Shown here one piece after another: positions 39,701-50,659 of a stretch of 64,000 nucleotides of DNA (its first letter is position 1; the number at the start of each line of letters is the position of its first letter). Source of the stretch: Mesorhabditis belari. Its lineage: Eukaryota; Nematoda; Chromadorea; Rhabditida; Rhabditidae. The notes under the pieces are model-generated. The model was not told where the DNA came from. It made no database searches and saw only the letters and a list, made by a program, of their open reading frames with translations. The stretch covers positions 1,686,001 to 1,750,000 of the forward strand of contig CAUEEP010000935.1 of the NCBI GenBank assembly GCA_958450365.1, in the 5' to 3' direction. A program made the position numbers and the translations under genes.

Positions 39701-42700
39701 CGGAATCCACTTTCCACTGCGGTTACTTTTCCCCAATGCATGAAGTCGCTTTTCGATTGCAGTATGCGAAAAGCCCAATCGATCCCCTAGCTCGCGTGAT
39801 GTTTGACTTGGATCCTCCTTTAAGGCTGCTTCCAAAATATCGTTCTGCAGAAGTTCGGGTCGTCCTTGGCGAGGCTCATCTTCAAGACTTTCATCCCCTT
39901 CCTTGAACCGTCGATACCATCTCTTACATTGTGTTTCGGAAAGAGCCTCATCACCAAAAACTCGCAATTAAATTTCTGTGGGATTCGGCAGCTGTTTTGT
40001 CTTGTTTGTAGTCGTACCAGAGACAGACACGCATTCGATATTTGAGATCTTCCATTTCTAAACAAAATTATTTGAAAAGTATCAAATCAAGGAAAGTAAA
40101 AAACGTATAATAATGCACCAGAAATTCAGTAATATTCAATTAAAACAGCGAGGGTAGATTAAACGCAAAGATTAAAAGATTTTATCAAAAAAGGGCGAGG
40201 GCCATTATTTAGTTGCCAACCTAATAGTTTATGGCGGCTATGTTTACTAGGGCCTAGCCAAATCAGACATGATCAAGTCAGCAGTCAAGTTAGGTCAGCC
40301 AAGATCAGAAGTTAGGTCAGGGACTCGGCCCTGCCCGCCCATCATTCATGTCTAGGCCCTAGTTAAAAAAGATGTCGAACAAATAGCTCTCTTTTCCCTT
40401 TTCTCTCTACCTTGTCTTGCATGAGTTCACGCACATTGTGCCCCATTTTCTGATGATATCGGAACATGCACAGTGAGCATAACTAAAATTTCATAAAACA
40501 AGTTCAGAAACAAATTCAGAAACAATTTTTACACAAGATTTTAAGTTAAAAGTGATAAAATTTTGCTCATCAAATGATTAGGTTTTCCTTTACGGCTTTG
40601 TAAATGAAATCCTTTAAAACTAACCATTTTATCCTCACACGTGCTGCACAAGAACATATCGTTGGTGTCAGTCTGAAATTTGGTTGATCTTCAAAAAAGA
40701 TAATCTTATATGATCTTATATGAAAGCATGCAAATTTCATAAACCCACATTTCTCTTGCACTCACTGCAATCAACCGATCCGACCGTTTCATCAAAATTC
40801 GGCGGATTCACCGCTTTCAACTCGGTCGAAATGTGAAAAATCTCGGGATTGTCGTTGATTTTCACTCCAATAATCGTGATCTCATCATCATCATCTTCCA
40901 CATTCATCTCACTGATTTTTGGTAACGACTGGGAGTGACAGGGCTGATCATCGGGGCACAGATTCGTGTAGTTTAAGATGGGCAAATGCACGTAGAAACC
41001 TGGAATCAATGATTAGTATGAAAAAACTTTTAATTAATCCAATTAAGTTCATATTTTCTCAAAAAAAAACGATTGAAACTATCGAAAATATTGAAAAACT
41101 CAATGCTGTACCAACTATTATAAACAAAACAAACAAAAGTCTTGTATTGGGTTTAGGAGCAACGTCTTCGGACAAACTTTTGAAATGAAAAAACTAAACC
41201 ATCAATTTTTCTAATAACAATTGAAGTCTTATTGATTATTTTATTGATTATTTTATTGATTATACTATTGATTATTAAAATTTCATCCCGATCTGATGCA
41301 GAGTTCTTGAGAAATGAGAGAATATAATAATACTTTATTCAAACGATAAAGTGAAAGAAATCATAGAGAAATGCACAGTGATACTTAATCATACAATACA
41401 TACTGAAATCAATAAGCCAATTACTTACGGCAAAGAGCCACTAGATCTAAGGCATCGATACGTTTCTTGAATATGAAAAGCGACTGAATTTCTCGTATGT
41501 CGTTTGGGAGCAAGTTCCATAATCTAGCGGCTCTAACGGGAAATGAATTTGATAAAGAGGCATTGGAAGCAAAGGGAATTTGCAAAAGGAATGAGCCACT
41601 TCTGGGCCCTGACCGCGGTTTAAATTTGAAAAAGTCTATAAACAAAGGGCTAATCTGTTTACAACGGAGGATTTTGAAAGTTTCGACTAAATCAATGACA
41701 AAGCGACGATGCTGTAAAGTTTTTAGTTCAAAAAAAGCAAGTCTCTCCTCATAAGTAAAGCTAGAATATTTAGAATAGTCAATTTTCCATAAAGCGACTT
41801 TTGTGAACCTCCTCTGAATTTTCTCCAAGCGTTCAATAAAGACTTGTGCGCGGGGAAACCAAACAATAGAAGCATATTCTAAGATGGGCCGGATATAAGT
41901 CGTCAAGCATTTGCGGTAAGAGTTTAGGTTAGGATGAACAATTGATTTGAGAATACGGCTAGAAACAAAAGAAGCTTTTCGACAAATGATTTCAATATGT
42001 TTAGTGAAATTAAAAGGGGGGAGAGATGTGGACACCTAAATCTCTAACAAAATCTAATTTACTAATGTAATTGATAGGAATATTGTTAATTACCAAAGAG
42101 AAACTAAATTTACCAGTGGAAAAATGTTGAGATTTTGAAGGGGATAGGGAAAGCTTCCACGTTTTGGCCCACAAATTAATAAGTTCTAAGTCATGGTTTG
42201 CATCTTTTACAGCCGCAAGCGAAGCTACTTGAGTTCCGATGGGAATTTTGAACGTAAGCTTAACATCATCGGCATAGAGCCAGATGGAGGAATTTTTTGA
42301 TTTGAAAGGACAGTTAGGCAGGTCATTAATATAGATAGTAAACAAAAGAGGACCAAGAATACTACCCTGAGGAACCCCGCTAGGACAATCAAAAGAGGGA
42401 GAAAGGACATTATTTAGAATTACTTTGAAAGTCCGCTGAGAAAGAAAATTTTTGACGACCGAAATTACAAGTGGACTGAGCCGGTAAGCATGCAGTTTGT
42501 GAATTAGAAGATCAATGGGAACAGAATCAAAAGCTTTTGCAAAATCTAAGAAGACGGCTTCTAGTTGGGAAATAGATTTTTCTTTTTGATCTAAAGCTTT
42601 GAAAAAGGACTTATAGGCTAAAATAAGTTGAGAAGTTGTGGATTTATTTTTAAGGAAGCCAAACTGCTGGTCAGAAAAAAGATTGTACTTATCAAAATGT

Positions 42701-45700
42701 TGAAAAATTTTATCTTTTATGATAATTTCAAAAAGTTTTGACACAGGAGAAGTTAAAGAAATGGGACGATAATTAGCGAATATATTTTTGGGCGATTTTT
42801 TGAGAAAAGGTGACACAAGAGATTGTTTCCAGTAAGTTGGGACCGCAGAGACAAGCAAAATTTTATTGAAGAATTTGGCAAGAGGAATGACTAGCACTTT
42901 ATGTAGTTTCTTTAGAACAAAAGCAGTAATTTTGTCTGGACTAGGCGATTTTTTGGGTCTCAACTTTTTGAAAGCAGCTTCGATGTCACTAGCTGTAAGG
43001 AGGAAATCGGCTTGTGGTGGAATGGCTTTAGGCGGAAAAGCCGGGAATGGTTCATCAGGTATCTGGTTATTGTAAACACTGTGAAAGAAATTACCAAACT
43101 CAAGCACAATTTTTTATGTTTTAAAAAAGTCAATTTTAACTAATATTTGACTACCACTTAACGTAACGATGTTTATCAAAAAATACTCGACTAGCATCCA
43201 GTTAAAATGACTATTTTATAAGATAATAAATCAAGTTTGATAATAAAAATTAAAGATTGAAAAAAAGACGTGTCTGAATCCTGGGAATAGTATCCTCAAA
43301 AAGTCACAAGATGGTTTCACAAGCTGAAACCAAGATTCCCAAAATAGCAAAATTTGTCTGTTTTATTAGGTTATATTTACTTAAAGGTTAAAGAGTCACA
43401 TCTAACAGAAACTGAGAAATGAAAGATTTCCGTTCGCAGGGTCATTTTTTTACAAGGCAACACTTAGGCCCAGGTGAAACCAAGATTCCCAAAATTTGCC
43501 GAGTTGAGCGTCACGTTACCCACCGATTCGTTTGATAATGTTTAAAACGTATTGAAAAAACAAAAGCGTTCAAAGACATGCACAATCTTTGACATTTTCT
43601 TGAAATGAAAAGCCAAAAACGAAAGCCCTGCCAAGCTCTTCTTCCAACTTTGAGGCTCTATAAAAAAAGACAGAAAAACGTTTTTTCGTCAAATCTAAGA
43701 ATCCAATGTAGAAAAATATTAAAATTTTCTATTAAAACAAAGCGTGAGATGATTGCAAATCTGAGTGCTCAGTTACACTTTAAAAACCGAGTTCGGGTAA
43801 TAATTGAACACCCTGTATACAGCAATTGCTATTCAGAAAATGTTTCACAATAAACCAAGCTGGGTAGTCATTTTAAATCAATTTTGATAATAAAAATTAA
43901 AGATTGAAAAAAAAGACGTGTCTGAATCCTGGGAATAGTATCCTCAAAAAGTCACAAGATGGTTTCACAAGTGAAAACAAGATTCCCATAAGTATTTTGA
44001 GATTTATTAGCTCTTTTATTATCAGAAAATCTTTTTCTTTACCTTGACTTTCTTCTTTCACTTCCGAAACCAGAGTTGCTTCGGGTATTGTTTGGCAAGG
44101 CAGAGAGCAGGACTTTTGCCTTTTCCGATCAACGGCTTTTACTAGTTTTGGTCGTTTTGGTGCCACTTTTTTCACCATCGAGTCGATTTTGCGGGGTCTT
44201 CTGGAAACAAAAATATAGTTTAAAAACTACCGTATTTTCTCTAATAAAGCTTTCTCTAATAAGCCCTCAACTTTAAACGCCTCTTTCTCAGTCCAATTTT
44301 GAGATATTTATATGTTTTATATACCAAAAGATAGAAGGCATTAAGGACTATATTTTAGTTTATTAAACATAAAGATATCTCAAAATGGGACGGAGAACGA
44401 GGCGTCTAAAGTTCGACCAACTCGATTGGACCCTCGACCAACTTTAAACGCCTCATTCTCCGTCCCATTTTTAGATATTTTTATGTTTAATATACCAAAC
44501 GATAGAAGACATTAAGGGCTATATTTGGATATATTAAACATAAAAATATCTCAAAATTGGACTGAGAAAGAGACGTTTAAAGTTGGTCGAGGGTCGAATC
44601 GAGTTGGTCGAACTTTAAACGCCCCCTTTCGGTCCAATTTTGAGATATTTTTATGTTTAATATATCTAAAAATAGCCCTTAATGTCTTCTATCTTTTGGT
44701 ATATAAAACATAAAAATATCTCAAAATGGGATTGAGAACAAAGCGTCTAAAGTTAGGAGGAGGGAGGTGTTTATTAGATGAAGGTGAAGGTGACGGTGAA
44801 GGACAGGAAAATGAATGAACAAGTTTACCAGAAAGCGTGCGTTTACTAGAGCACAGAGAGCACGCTTTAGTACCTAGTGCTCTTGTAAATTTGCCTATAT
44901 TGGCTACAGAAAATTTTTGTTTTAACAAACGCACCCTCTTCCTCTTCCAGGCATTCCTAGCACTCGGATCGCTTCGATGAGATCTTAAAAGTTGAAAAGT
45001 TTTAAAGAACTCTCTAAAGAATACTGATATATAAATCTATAAATATTGATAATTGATTTCTATGAAGCAAGAAAAAGATGAAGAAATCTTCATGGAAAAT
45101 CTGGTATGGAAAATGTTAAAGAAAAGCTAAAAGATAATTTTAAAATGTATAAAAATGACCATTAAATTCTTGTTGAATCTCTTGTGATTGAATGTATCGC
45201 TGAGTTGCCTTTTCAGCTAATGAACACGATGAGCAATCGCCCTGAAAAGAGGAAAAATTGCGGAGAAAATCGTGATTTTGTGTGCTTTGTGTGTTTTGTG
45301 TGAAAGGAAAGGGGGAAAATGGGATAAAAATCGATGAATCATTGGGTGGAAAATGGGCAGATTGTTTCGTGTAAAAAGGGTTTCGTGTAATTTTGTTTTA
45401 GAGTTAGAGATTCGATTCGTATCCACGTTTGAATCCACTTAGAAAGATTCGTATCCACTCGTACACTAAGATTCGTATCCACTTAGAAACGTATCCACTT
45501 TTGAAAAGTATCGTATGAATCTGTTAGTGAGAAGTAGTCTATTTTAGTCGACGAATAGCTTTGATAAAACGTTTTTTTAAAGAGGTTTTTGGTTTTAAAG
45601 TTTGTGCTTCATTAAAATATAAGACTACAATGCAAATTCGAGAGCGATTTCGTGTCAAATTTTATTTTAATTGAGAACTACCATAATCTGAGTGAAAAAG

Positions 45701-48700
45701 TGAATAGATTTCGAATTGAATGAATGGAATTTGAATGGATTTGTGACAACCACTCTTTGGAGCAATTATTTTTACGTTTCTGGTGCTGAACTCAATATTT
45801 AGTAAAAAGAAAATCAGTTTTTTTAGTGGTATGAACGATTTTAAAGGAAATAGCTGTAAAGGAAGTAGCTGTAAAGAAGGTAGCTGGAAAGGAAATAGCT
45901 GGAAAGGAAATAGCTGGAAAGGAAATAGCTGTAAAGGAATTAGCTGTAAAGGAAGTAGCTGCAAAGGAAGTAGCTGGAAAGGAAATAGCTGGAAAGGAAG
46001 TAGCTGGAAAGGAAATAGCTGTTTGGGATCTGTAGGGTTTTCAATTATTACCCGGATCCGGCATTTTATGTAGTGTAACTCAGCACTCAAATGTGCATTT
46101 AAAATGACTACCCAGCTTGGTTTATTGTGAAACATTTTCTGAATAGCAATTGTTGAATACAGGGTGTTCAATAATTACCCGAACTCGGTTTTTAAAGTGT
46201 AACTGAGCACTCAGATTTGCAATCATCTCACGCTTTGTTTTAATAGAAAATTTTAATCTTTTTCTACGTTGCATTCTTAGATTTGACAAAAAAACGTTTT
46301 TCTGTCTTTTTTATAGAGCCTCAAAATTGGAAGAGGAGTTGCTTGGCAGGGCATTCGTTTTTGGCTTTTCATTTCAAGAAAACGTCAAAGATTGAGCATG
46401 TCTTTGAACGCTTTTGTTTTTGCAATACGTTTTAGACATTATCAAACGAATTAGAGGGTAACGTGATTAGGCAAATTTTGCTATCTTCGGAATCTTGGTT
46501 TCACCTGGGCCTAAGCGTTGCCTTGTCAAAAAATTACCTTGCGAACGGAAATCTTTCATTTCTCAGTTTCTGTTAGATGTGAATCTTTGACCTTTAAGTA
46601 AATATAACCTAATAAAACAGAATTTATCGTTGAAAAGTTCATGAACACTAAAATTTCTCATAAATTCTCCAAAAACAAGTGCCGTTCCAAGCAACTCCTC
46701 TTCCAACTTTGAGGCTCTATAAAAAAAGGCAGAAAAACGTTTTTTCGTCAAACCTAAGAATCGAACAAAAGGATTTAAATTTTCTATTAAAACAAAGCAT
46801 GAGATGATTGCACATTTGAGTGCTGAGTTACACTTAAAAAACCGAGTTCGGGTAATTATTGAACACCCTGTATTGCTATTCAGAAAATGCTTTACAATAA
46901 ACCAAGCTGGGTATTCGTTTTGAATAAGGTTAAACAGCAATTGTAAATTGAGTCTTTAACGTAAAGAAAACCTGATCAAAATAACACGGCTCACAAATGG
47001 CATGTCCACAAGACAGCACGACTCCGCGTTGATCTGGAGAAACTGAAAAATGAAAGAAAGTCAAAGGATTAAGAACATTAAAAAGTGAGTTGCATGGCGT
47101 TTTTTATGCTCAAGAAATTTTAGAACAAAAAGTGAGCTTCTTGTCTGTGTTTCAAGCTTCGCCATGGCTGATTGGTTAGTAGTCTTGTGTCCTAGTCAGG
47201 AGGAGTCTTGTGTCCTAGTCAGGAGGAGTCTTGTGTCCTAGTCAGGAGGAGTCTTGTGTCCTAGTCAGGAGGAGTCTTGTGTCCTAGTCAGGAGGAGTCT
47301 TGTGTCCTAGTCAGGAGGAGTCTTGTGTCCTAGTCAGGAGGAGTCTTGTGTCCTAGTCTTGTGTCCTAGTCAGGAGGAGTCTTGTGTCCTAGTCAGGAGG
47401 AGTCTTGTGTCCTAGTCTTGTGTCCTAGTCAGGAGGGAGTCTTGTGTCCTAGTCAGGGAGGAGTCTTGTGTCCTAGTCAGGAGGAGTCTTGTGTCCCTAG
47501 TCTTGTGTCCTAGTCAGGAGGAGTCTTGTGTCCTAGTCAGGAGGAGTCTTGTGTCCTAGTCTTGTGTCCTAGTCAGGAGGAGTCTTGTGTCCTAGTCTTG
47601 TGTCCTAGTCAGGAGGAGTCTTGTGTCCTAGTCAGGAGGAGTCTTGTGTCCTAGTCTTGTGTCCTAGTCAGGAGGAGTCTTGTGTCCTAGTCAGGAGGAG
47701 TCTTGTGTCCTAGTCTTGTGTCCGAGTCAGGAGGAGTCTTGTGTCCTAGTCAGGAGGAGTCTTGTGTCCTAGTCTTGTGTCCGAGTCAGGAGGAGTCTTG
47801 TGTCCTAGTCTTGTGTCCTAGTCAGGAGGAGTCTTGTGTCCTAGTCAGGAGGAGTCTTGTGTCCTAGTCTTGTGTCCGAGTCAGGAGGAGTCTTGTGTCC
47901 TAGTCTTGTGTCCTAGTCAGGAGGAGTCTTGTGTCCTAGTCTTGTGTCCTAGTCAGGAGGAGTCTTGTGTCCTAGTCAGGAGGAGTCTTGTGTCCTAGTC
48001 AGGAGGAGTCTTGTGTCCTAGTCAGGAGGAGTCTTGTGTCCTAGTCAGGAGGAGTCTTGTGTCCTAGTCTTGTGTCCTAGTCAGGAGGAGTCTTGTGTCC
48101 TAGTCTTGTGTCCTAGTCAGGAGGAGTCTTGTGTCCTAGTCAGGAGGAGTCTTGTGTCCTAGTCTTGTGTCCTAGTCAGGAGGAGTCTTGTGTCCTAGTC
48201 AGGAGGAGTCTTGTGTCCTAGTCTTGTGTCCGAGTCAGGAGGAGTCTTGTGTCCTAGTCAGGAGGAGTCTTGTGTCCTAGTCTTGTGTCCGAGTCAGGAG
48301 GAGTCTTGTGTCCTAGTCTTGTGTCCTAGTCAGGAGGAGTCTTGTGTCCTAGTCTTGTGTCCTAGTCAGGAGGAGTCTTGTGTCCTAGTCTTGTGTCCTA
48401 GTCAGGAGGAGTCTTGTGTCCTAGTCTTGTGTCCTAGTCAGGAGGAGTCTTGTGTCCTAGTCTTGTGTCCTAGTCAGGAGGAGTCTTGTGTCCTAGTCTT
48501 GTGTCCTAGTCAGGAGGAGTCTTGTGTCCTAGTCAGGAGGAGTCTTGTGTCCTAGTCAGGAGGAGTCTTGTGTCCTAGTCAGGAGGTCACGTATTCGATC
48601 CCAGCTGTTGGAGCCGCCGTCTCTTTTTCCCTCTTTTTTCTCTCTTTTTTTCTCTCTTTCATGGGTTTTTCTCTGTAAGATCTTTAGAAGTATTAGGGCA

Positions 48701-50421
48701 TTATTGTTTATTTGTTTGTGTCACATTATTGACGCTAAATAAATTGACGCCAAAGTTGCGCAATGCTAATCATCTCCAGTATTATTTTTGCGGAGTTGAA
48801 GTGGATTGACTTTGGCTTGCTCCTCCATTTCTCATTTTTTTTTATTTTTTACTATTTCGGGTACAAGCCTAGTACTTTTTATTCCATTTTTGTACTAAAC
48901 TTGAGGAAAATTATTATAAGTTCAGCCATTAATGAAGAACTTTGTGAACTTCGTCTCCCCAAACGAACTTTTTCTCCTTTTCCTCCTTTTTCTCTCTTTC
49001 TTTTTCTTCGAAACCAATTTTTTTACAACAATTTGCACTGTTGCAATGTTAGAAACTTGTTAGAAAACTGCAGAATGGTTTTTCAGAAATGTTGCTGTTT
49101 ATTCATTCATTCACTCATCCACATCTCGTCATCTGGCTCGTGGCTCATTGTTACTCACCCTTTTCCTTTTTGATTTACAATTTAATCAATTGTTTTCTAA
49201 GAACCACGGGACGGCAAGCCTTATAAAGGTTACTATAAGGGCCGTTATAACGTCGGCCGGGACCGCCCACGTTATAGAGGGTTTACGTTAACGGTTCGTT
49301 AAGAGGTGGATATTTCTATTTCTAGGATATTTCCATATCTCAAAGCTTTTCTTTATGCGATTTATTTTTCGATAACTCACAAAGTTTCGCGCACAGTGGA
49401 CATCGGAATGGATTTCGGAAAGCACAATTTTGATTCTCAAAAGAAGCCACCCAGATTGATGGATCTTCCGAATATGCGAGAATACCTAGAAAAGTTTGAT
49501 TAGAAAATTTTGATTAGAAAATTTCTCAATAAAGCAAAAGAAAAGGAAACAATCTTGAACGTACTGAAAAGATAAAGTGATTAAATCTTGGTTTTGTTCA
49601 TGGTGATTCATGCGATTCTATGGCTTTGGTAAATTTGGTAGCTTTTTAAAATCGAGTAATTGATAAGCTTAGATTTTAACGGATCAACTAATTTGTTCAA
49701 AAAACAAATCAAAATGCTAAACTCACTGCTCAACCATCGATACTGAATCGGCAACTCGCCATTCTCTCCGCCACCCGATGGGGAGTAGATCTAAAAAAAG
49801 AATATGGATAATCAAGTAAAGACTGGTAAAGAAAGAGTTCCGGAGATGGGATTGAATCCTCGAACTTTTTGCTTTCCGAGCTCAGATGCTCAGTGCTCAG
49901 ATGCTCAGTGCTCAGATGCTCAGTGCTCAGATGCTCAGTGCTCAGATGCTCAGTGCTCAGATGCTCAGTGCTCAGATGCTCAGATCCTCAGATGCTCAGA
50001 TCCTCAGATGCTCAGATCCTCAGATGCTCAGATCCTCAGATGCTCAGATCCTCAGATGCTCAGATCCTCAGATCCTCAGATGAGCTATTCATTACCTTTC
50101 ATTACCAGAGAAGAAAGAGAAAATACAACGGGAAAAGCGAGGAAGAAAGAGATCTTTAGAAACTTTTAAACTAGCTTGTGATAACTGGAACTTAAAATGA
50201 AATCAAAATGAAAGATATTAAGCAGATCTAAACTTTTTGCCTACTTACACTTTTCGATGTGCAAGCGAAACATTGAATCAATTTGTTTCGAATCATCGGC
50301 GATTGTCGGACTTGATTTGAAACTTGAAAAGGTTTTGAAACTTTTTAAACTTGGGTTTTTCAAACTTACATCGAATTGAGCACGTTGCGCACTCCAAGAA
50401 ACGTCGCAATGATTCGTGCAT
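36770..50421 (-). CDS. RING/B-box (TRIM-like) protein with partial RING
   Basis: Predicted exons from the 5' end: 50421-50370, 50310-50249, 49790-49727, 47042-46972, 45241-45160, 44983-44935, 44200-44043, 40999-40749, 40672-40625, 40482-40411, 38189-38073, 37796-37644 and 36898-36770; phases agree, giving 435 residues. N-terminal CATC and CFAC pairs (C11, C14, C31, C34) precede a RING second half (C71-G-H73, C76, C79, C86, C89). A basic stretch KKVAPKRPK looks like a nuclear signal. An acidic EDDDDE segment leads into a B-box type 1 pattern (C257, C260, C272, C275, C281, C284, H289, H294), then helical, probably coiled-coil sequence. Compared with the paralogue at 55114-62842, the exon with the first RING Cys pair is absent. 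RING/B-box proteins are usually ubiquitin ligases. Introns carry a LINE, a mariner and large minisatellites. Confidence 0.78.
36917..37459. mobile_element. Foldback element with cgtagccgattatgaatg ends
   Basis: Ends tcgtagccgattatgaat and attcataatcggctacga are inverted; an inner palindrome of about 330 bp (37110-37459; gagcgtccaatgag, accatcaagtatttag) follows. It lies in the last intron of the RING gene. Confidence 0.75.
37958..38029 (-). other. tRNA-like sequence with intact D and T arms
   Basis: On the minus strand the D arm pairs perfectly (GCAC/GTGC) and the T arm has four pairs around TTCGACT. The anticodon region is too short and the acceptor ends do not pair, so it is probably tRNA-derived repeat rather than a gene. 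It lies in intron 11 of the RING gene. Confidence 0.5.
38961..40224 (-). mobile_element. Mariner transposon (Tc1/mariner superfamily)
   Basis: The 1264-bp element has inverted ends (tcaggttggcaactaaa and tttagttgccaacctaa) flanked by TA on both sides. It encodes a DD34D transposase on the minus strand, disabled by frameshifts. It inserted into a pre-existing foldback element within intron 10 of the RING gene. Confidence 0.92.
39036..40055 (-). pseudogene. Mariner transposase, frameshifted
   Basis: The gene starts with MEDLKYRMRVCL at 40055. A first frame break lies near 39965, before VFGDEALSE, and a second near 39460, between KTLLCVWW and GLVHFEVL. Present are the helix-turn-helix region, the first catalytic Asp in IVTSDEKW, the second in HDNAKPHTA, and the third in GPSDYHLF 34 residues later (DD34D, the mariner signature). 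The original protein was about 340 residues. Autonomous activity is unlikely. Confidence 0.9.
41319..43107 (-). mobile_element. CR1/Jockey-like LINE, 5'-truncated
   Basis: On the minus strand, 43107-42010 encodes a nearly complete reverse transcriptase: FANYRPISLTS, the first Asp in AVFLDFAKAFDSV, SGVPQGSILGPLLF, and the YADD box in WLYADDVKL. A frameshift near 42020 leads into 42035-41421 with the C-terminal region (RPILEYASIVWF, LEKIQRRFTK, AARLWNLLP). The endonuclease part is missing, as expected for 5' truncation. It lies in intron 7 of the RING gene and belongs to the same clade as the LINE at 11183-14043. Confidence 0.88.
43231..43341. repeat. 111-bp direct duplication (left copy)
   Basis: The block running from tttgataataaaaatta through gaatcctgggaatag to caagattccca recurs at 43878-43988 with a few mismatches. 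About 540 bp of foldback-related sequence lies between the copies. Confidence 0.8.
43342..43877. mobile_element. Partial copy of the tacagggtgttc foldback family
   Basis: The segment holds gaggctctataaaaaaag, gcgtgagatgattgc and the terminus aattgaacaccctgta, matching the right arm of the element at 46156-46876. The left terminus is not recognisable. It is bracketed by the 111-bp direct repeats. Confidence 0.65.
43878..43988. repeat. 111-bp direct duplication (right copy)
   Basis: Partner of 43231-43341. Confidence 0.8.
44229..44758. repeat. Array of three successive hairpins
   Basis: Three palindromic units of about 160 bp follow one another. Each begins with actttaaacgcc and a cggtccaatttt-type segment, runs through tatttttatgtttaatat, and returns as the reverse complement ending gcgtctaaagtt. 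The start ccgtattttctctaataa resembles the terminus of the 9127-9770 MITE family. It lies in intron 6 of the RING gene. Confidence 0.7.
45843..46022. repeat. 15-bp minisatellite, about 12 copies
   Basis: Units of the type aaaggaaatagctgg with variants (gtaaaggaagtagct). It lies in intron 4 of the RING gene. The unit length is divisible by three, so the apparent frame (KGNSWKGNS) is not evidence of coding. Confidence 0.9.
46156..46876. mobile_element. Foldback element with cagggtgttcaataatta ends and TA duplication
   Basis: The left end cagggtgttcaataatta and right end taattattgaacaccctg are inverted and flanked by TA. The arms extend over 250 bp (aactcggtttttaa, aaacgtttttctgtc). No coding capacity; Tc-type MITE. 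Confidence 0.8.
47151..48615 (+). repeat. tRNA-like sequence expanded into a 1.4-kb minisatellite
   Basis: The left edge is a box A-like TGGCTGATTGGTTAGT (about 47164). The right edge is a box B-like TATTCGATCCC (about 48592). Between them 23-bp units (gtcttgtgtcctagtcag plus gagga) alternate with 36-bp units that add an extra 13 bp (gtcttgtgtccta). The repeat unit corresponds to the anticodon-arm stretch of the single-copy relative at 8741-8802 (tcttgtctcctagtcag). It lies in intron 3 of the RING gene, in the opposite orientation to that gene. The open frames inside are by-products of the 36-bp period. Confidence 0.85.
49203..49503 (+). CDS. Possible plus-strand exons nested in RING-gene intron 3
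   Basis: After an acceptor-like ttttctaag, a stretch encodes a Gly/Tyr/Arg-rich peptide (GKPYKGYYKGRYNVGRDR). After a second acceptor (tttctag at about 49325, or cgcacag at about 49398) a frame ends VDIGMDFGKHNFD ... PNMREYLEKFD with a stop at 49501-49503. AATAAA follows at about 49528. I do not recognise the family and found no upstream exons, so this may be the 3' end of a nested gene or a captured gene fragment. Confidence 0.3.
49880..50080. repeat. 15-bp minisatellite (tcagatgctcagtgc), two sub-blocks
   Basis: The first seven or so units read tcagatgctcagtgc; later units alternate cagatcctcagatgct. It lies in intron 2 of the RING gene. Frames inside are open by unit length only. Confidence 0.92.
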
Positions 50422-50659
50422 CTAGAATTGAAAAATAGTAAGATTGAAAAGTTCTACAATATTACATTCATCATTTATCACTAAAGCTTTAAAAGTTAAA
50501 AGCAAAGAGAGCAAAGCAAAAAAGAGCAATCCGTTTTCTAAAAGATATCTTTTTCTTGAAAACTATTCTAATCTAACAGCCAATTTTCATTTAATTAACC
50601 AAATTTGGTCACATTCGCTGAGGAATCAAGCTTACTATTAGAAATTATACGAAATTTAG

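Larger units (their letters stand above)
38516..40336. mobile_element. Foldback element interrupted by a mariner
   Basis: The left part (gcagggctagg, aacttctgagc, tgatttggctaggccctag, cagaaacgatattttt) is mirrored at the right (aaaaatatcgtttctg before 38960, then ctagggcctagccaaatca and gaagttaggtcaggg after 40230). Removing 38961-40224 and one TA restores a continuous palindrome of about 560 bp. Confidence 0.75.

Noticed and set aside
47183..48586. Regular repeats that could be taken for a CRISPR array
   Set aside because: There are no unique spacers: units of 23 and 13 bp follow each other directly, and the host is a eukaryote. It is a minisatellite.
48211..48742. Cys-rich repeat protein (CPSQEESCVLVL units)
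   Set aside because: It is produced by the 36-bp period of the minisatellite.
49804..50169. Frames with repeated SDAQC units
   Set aside because: 15-bp minisatellite in an intron of the RING gene.
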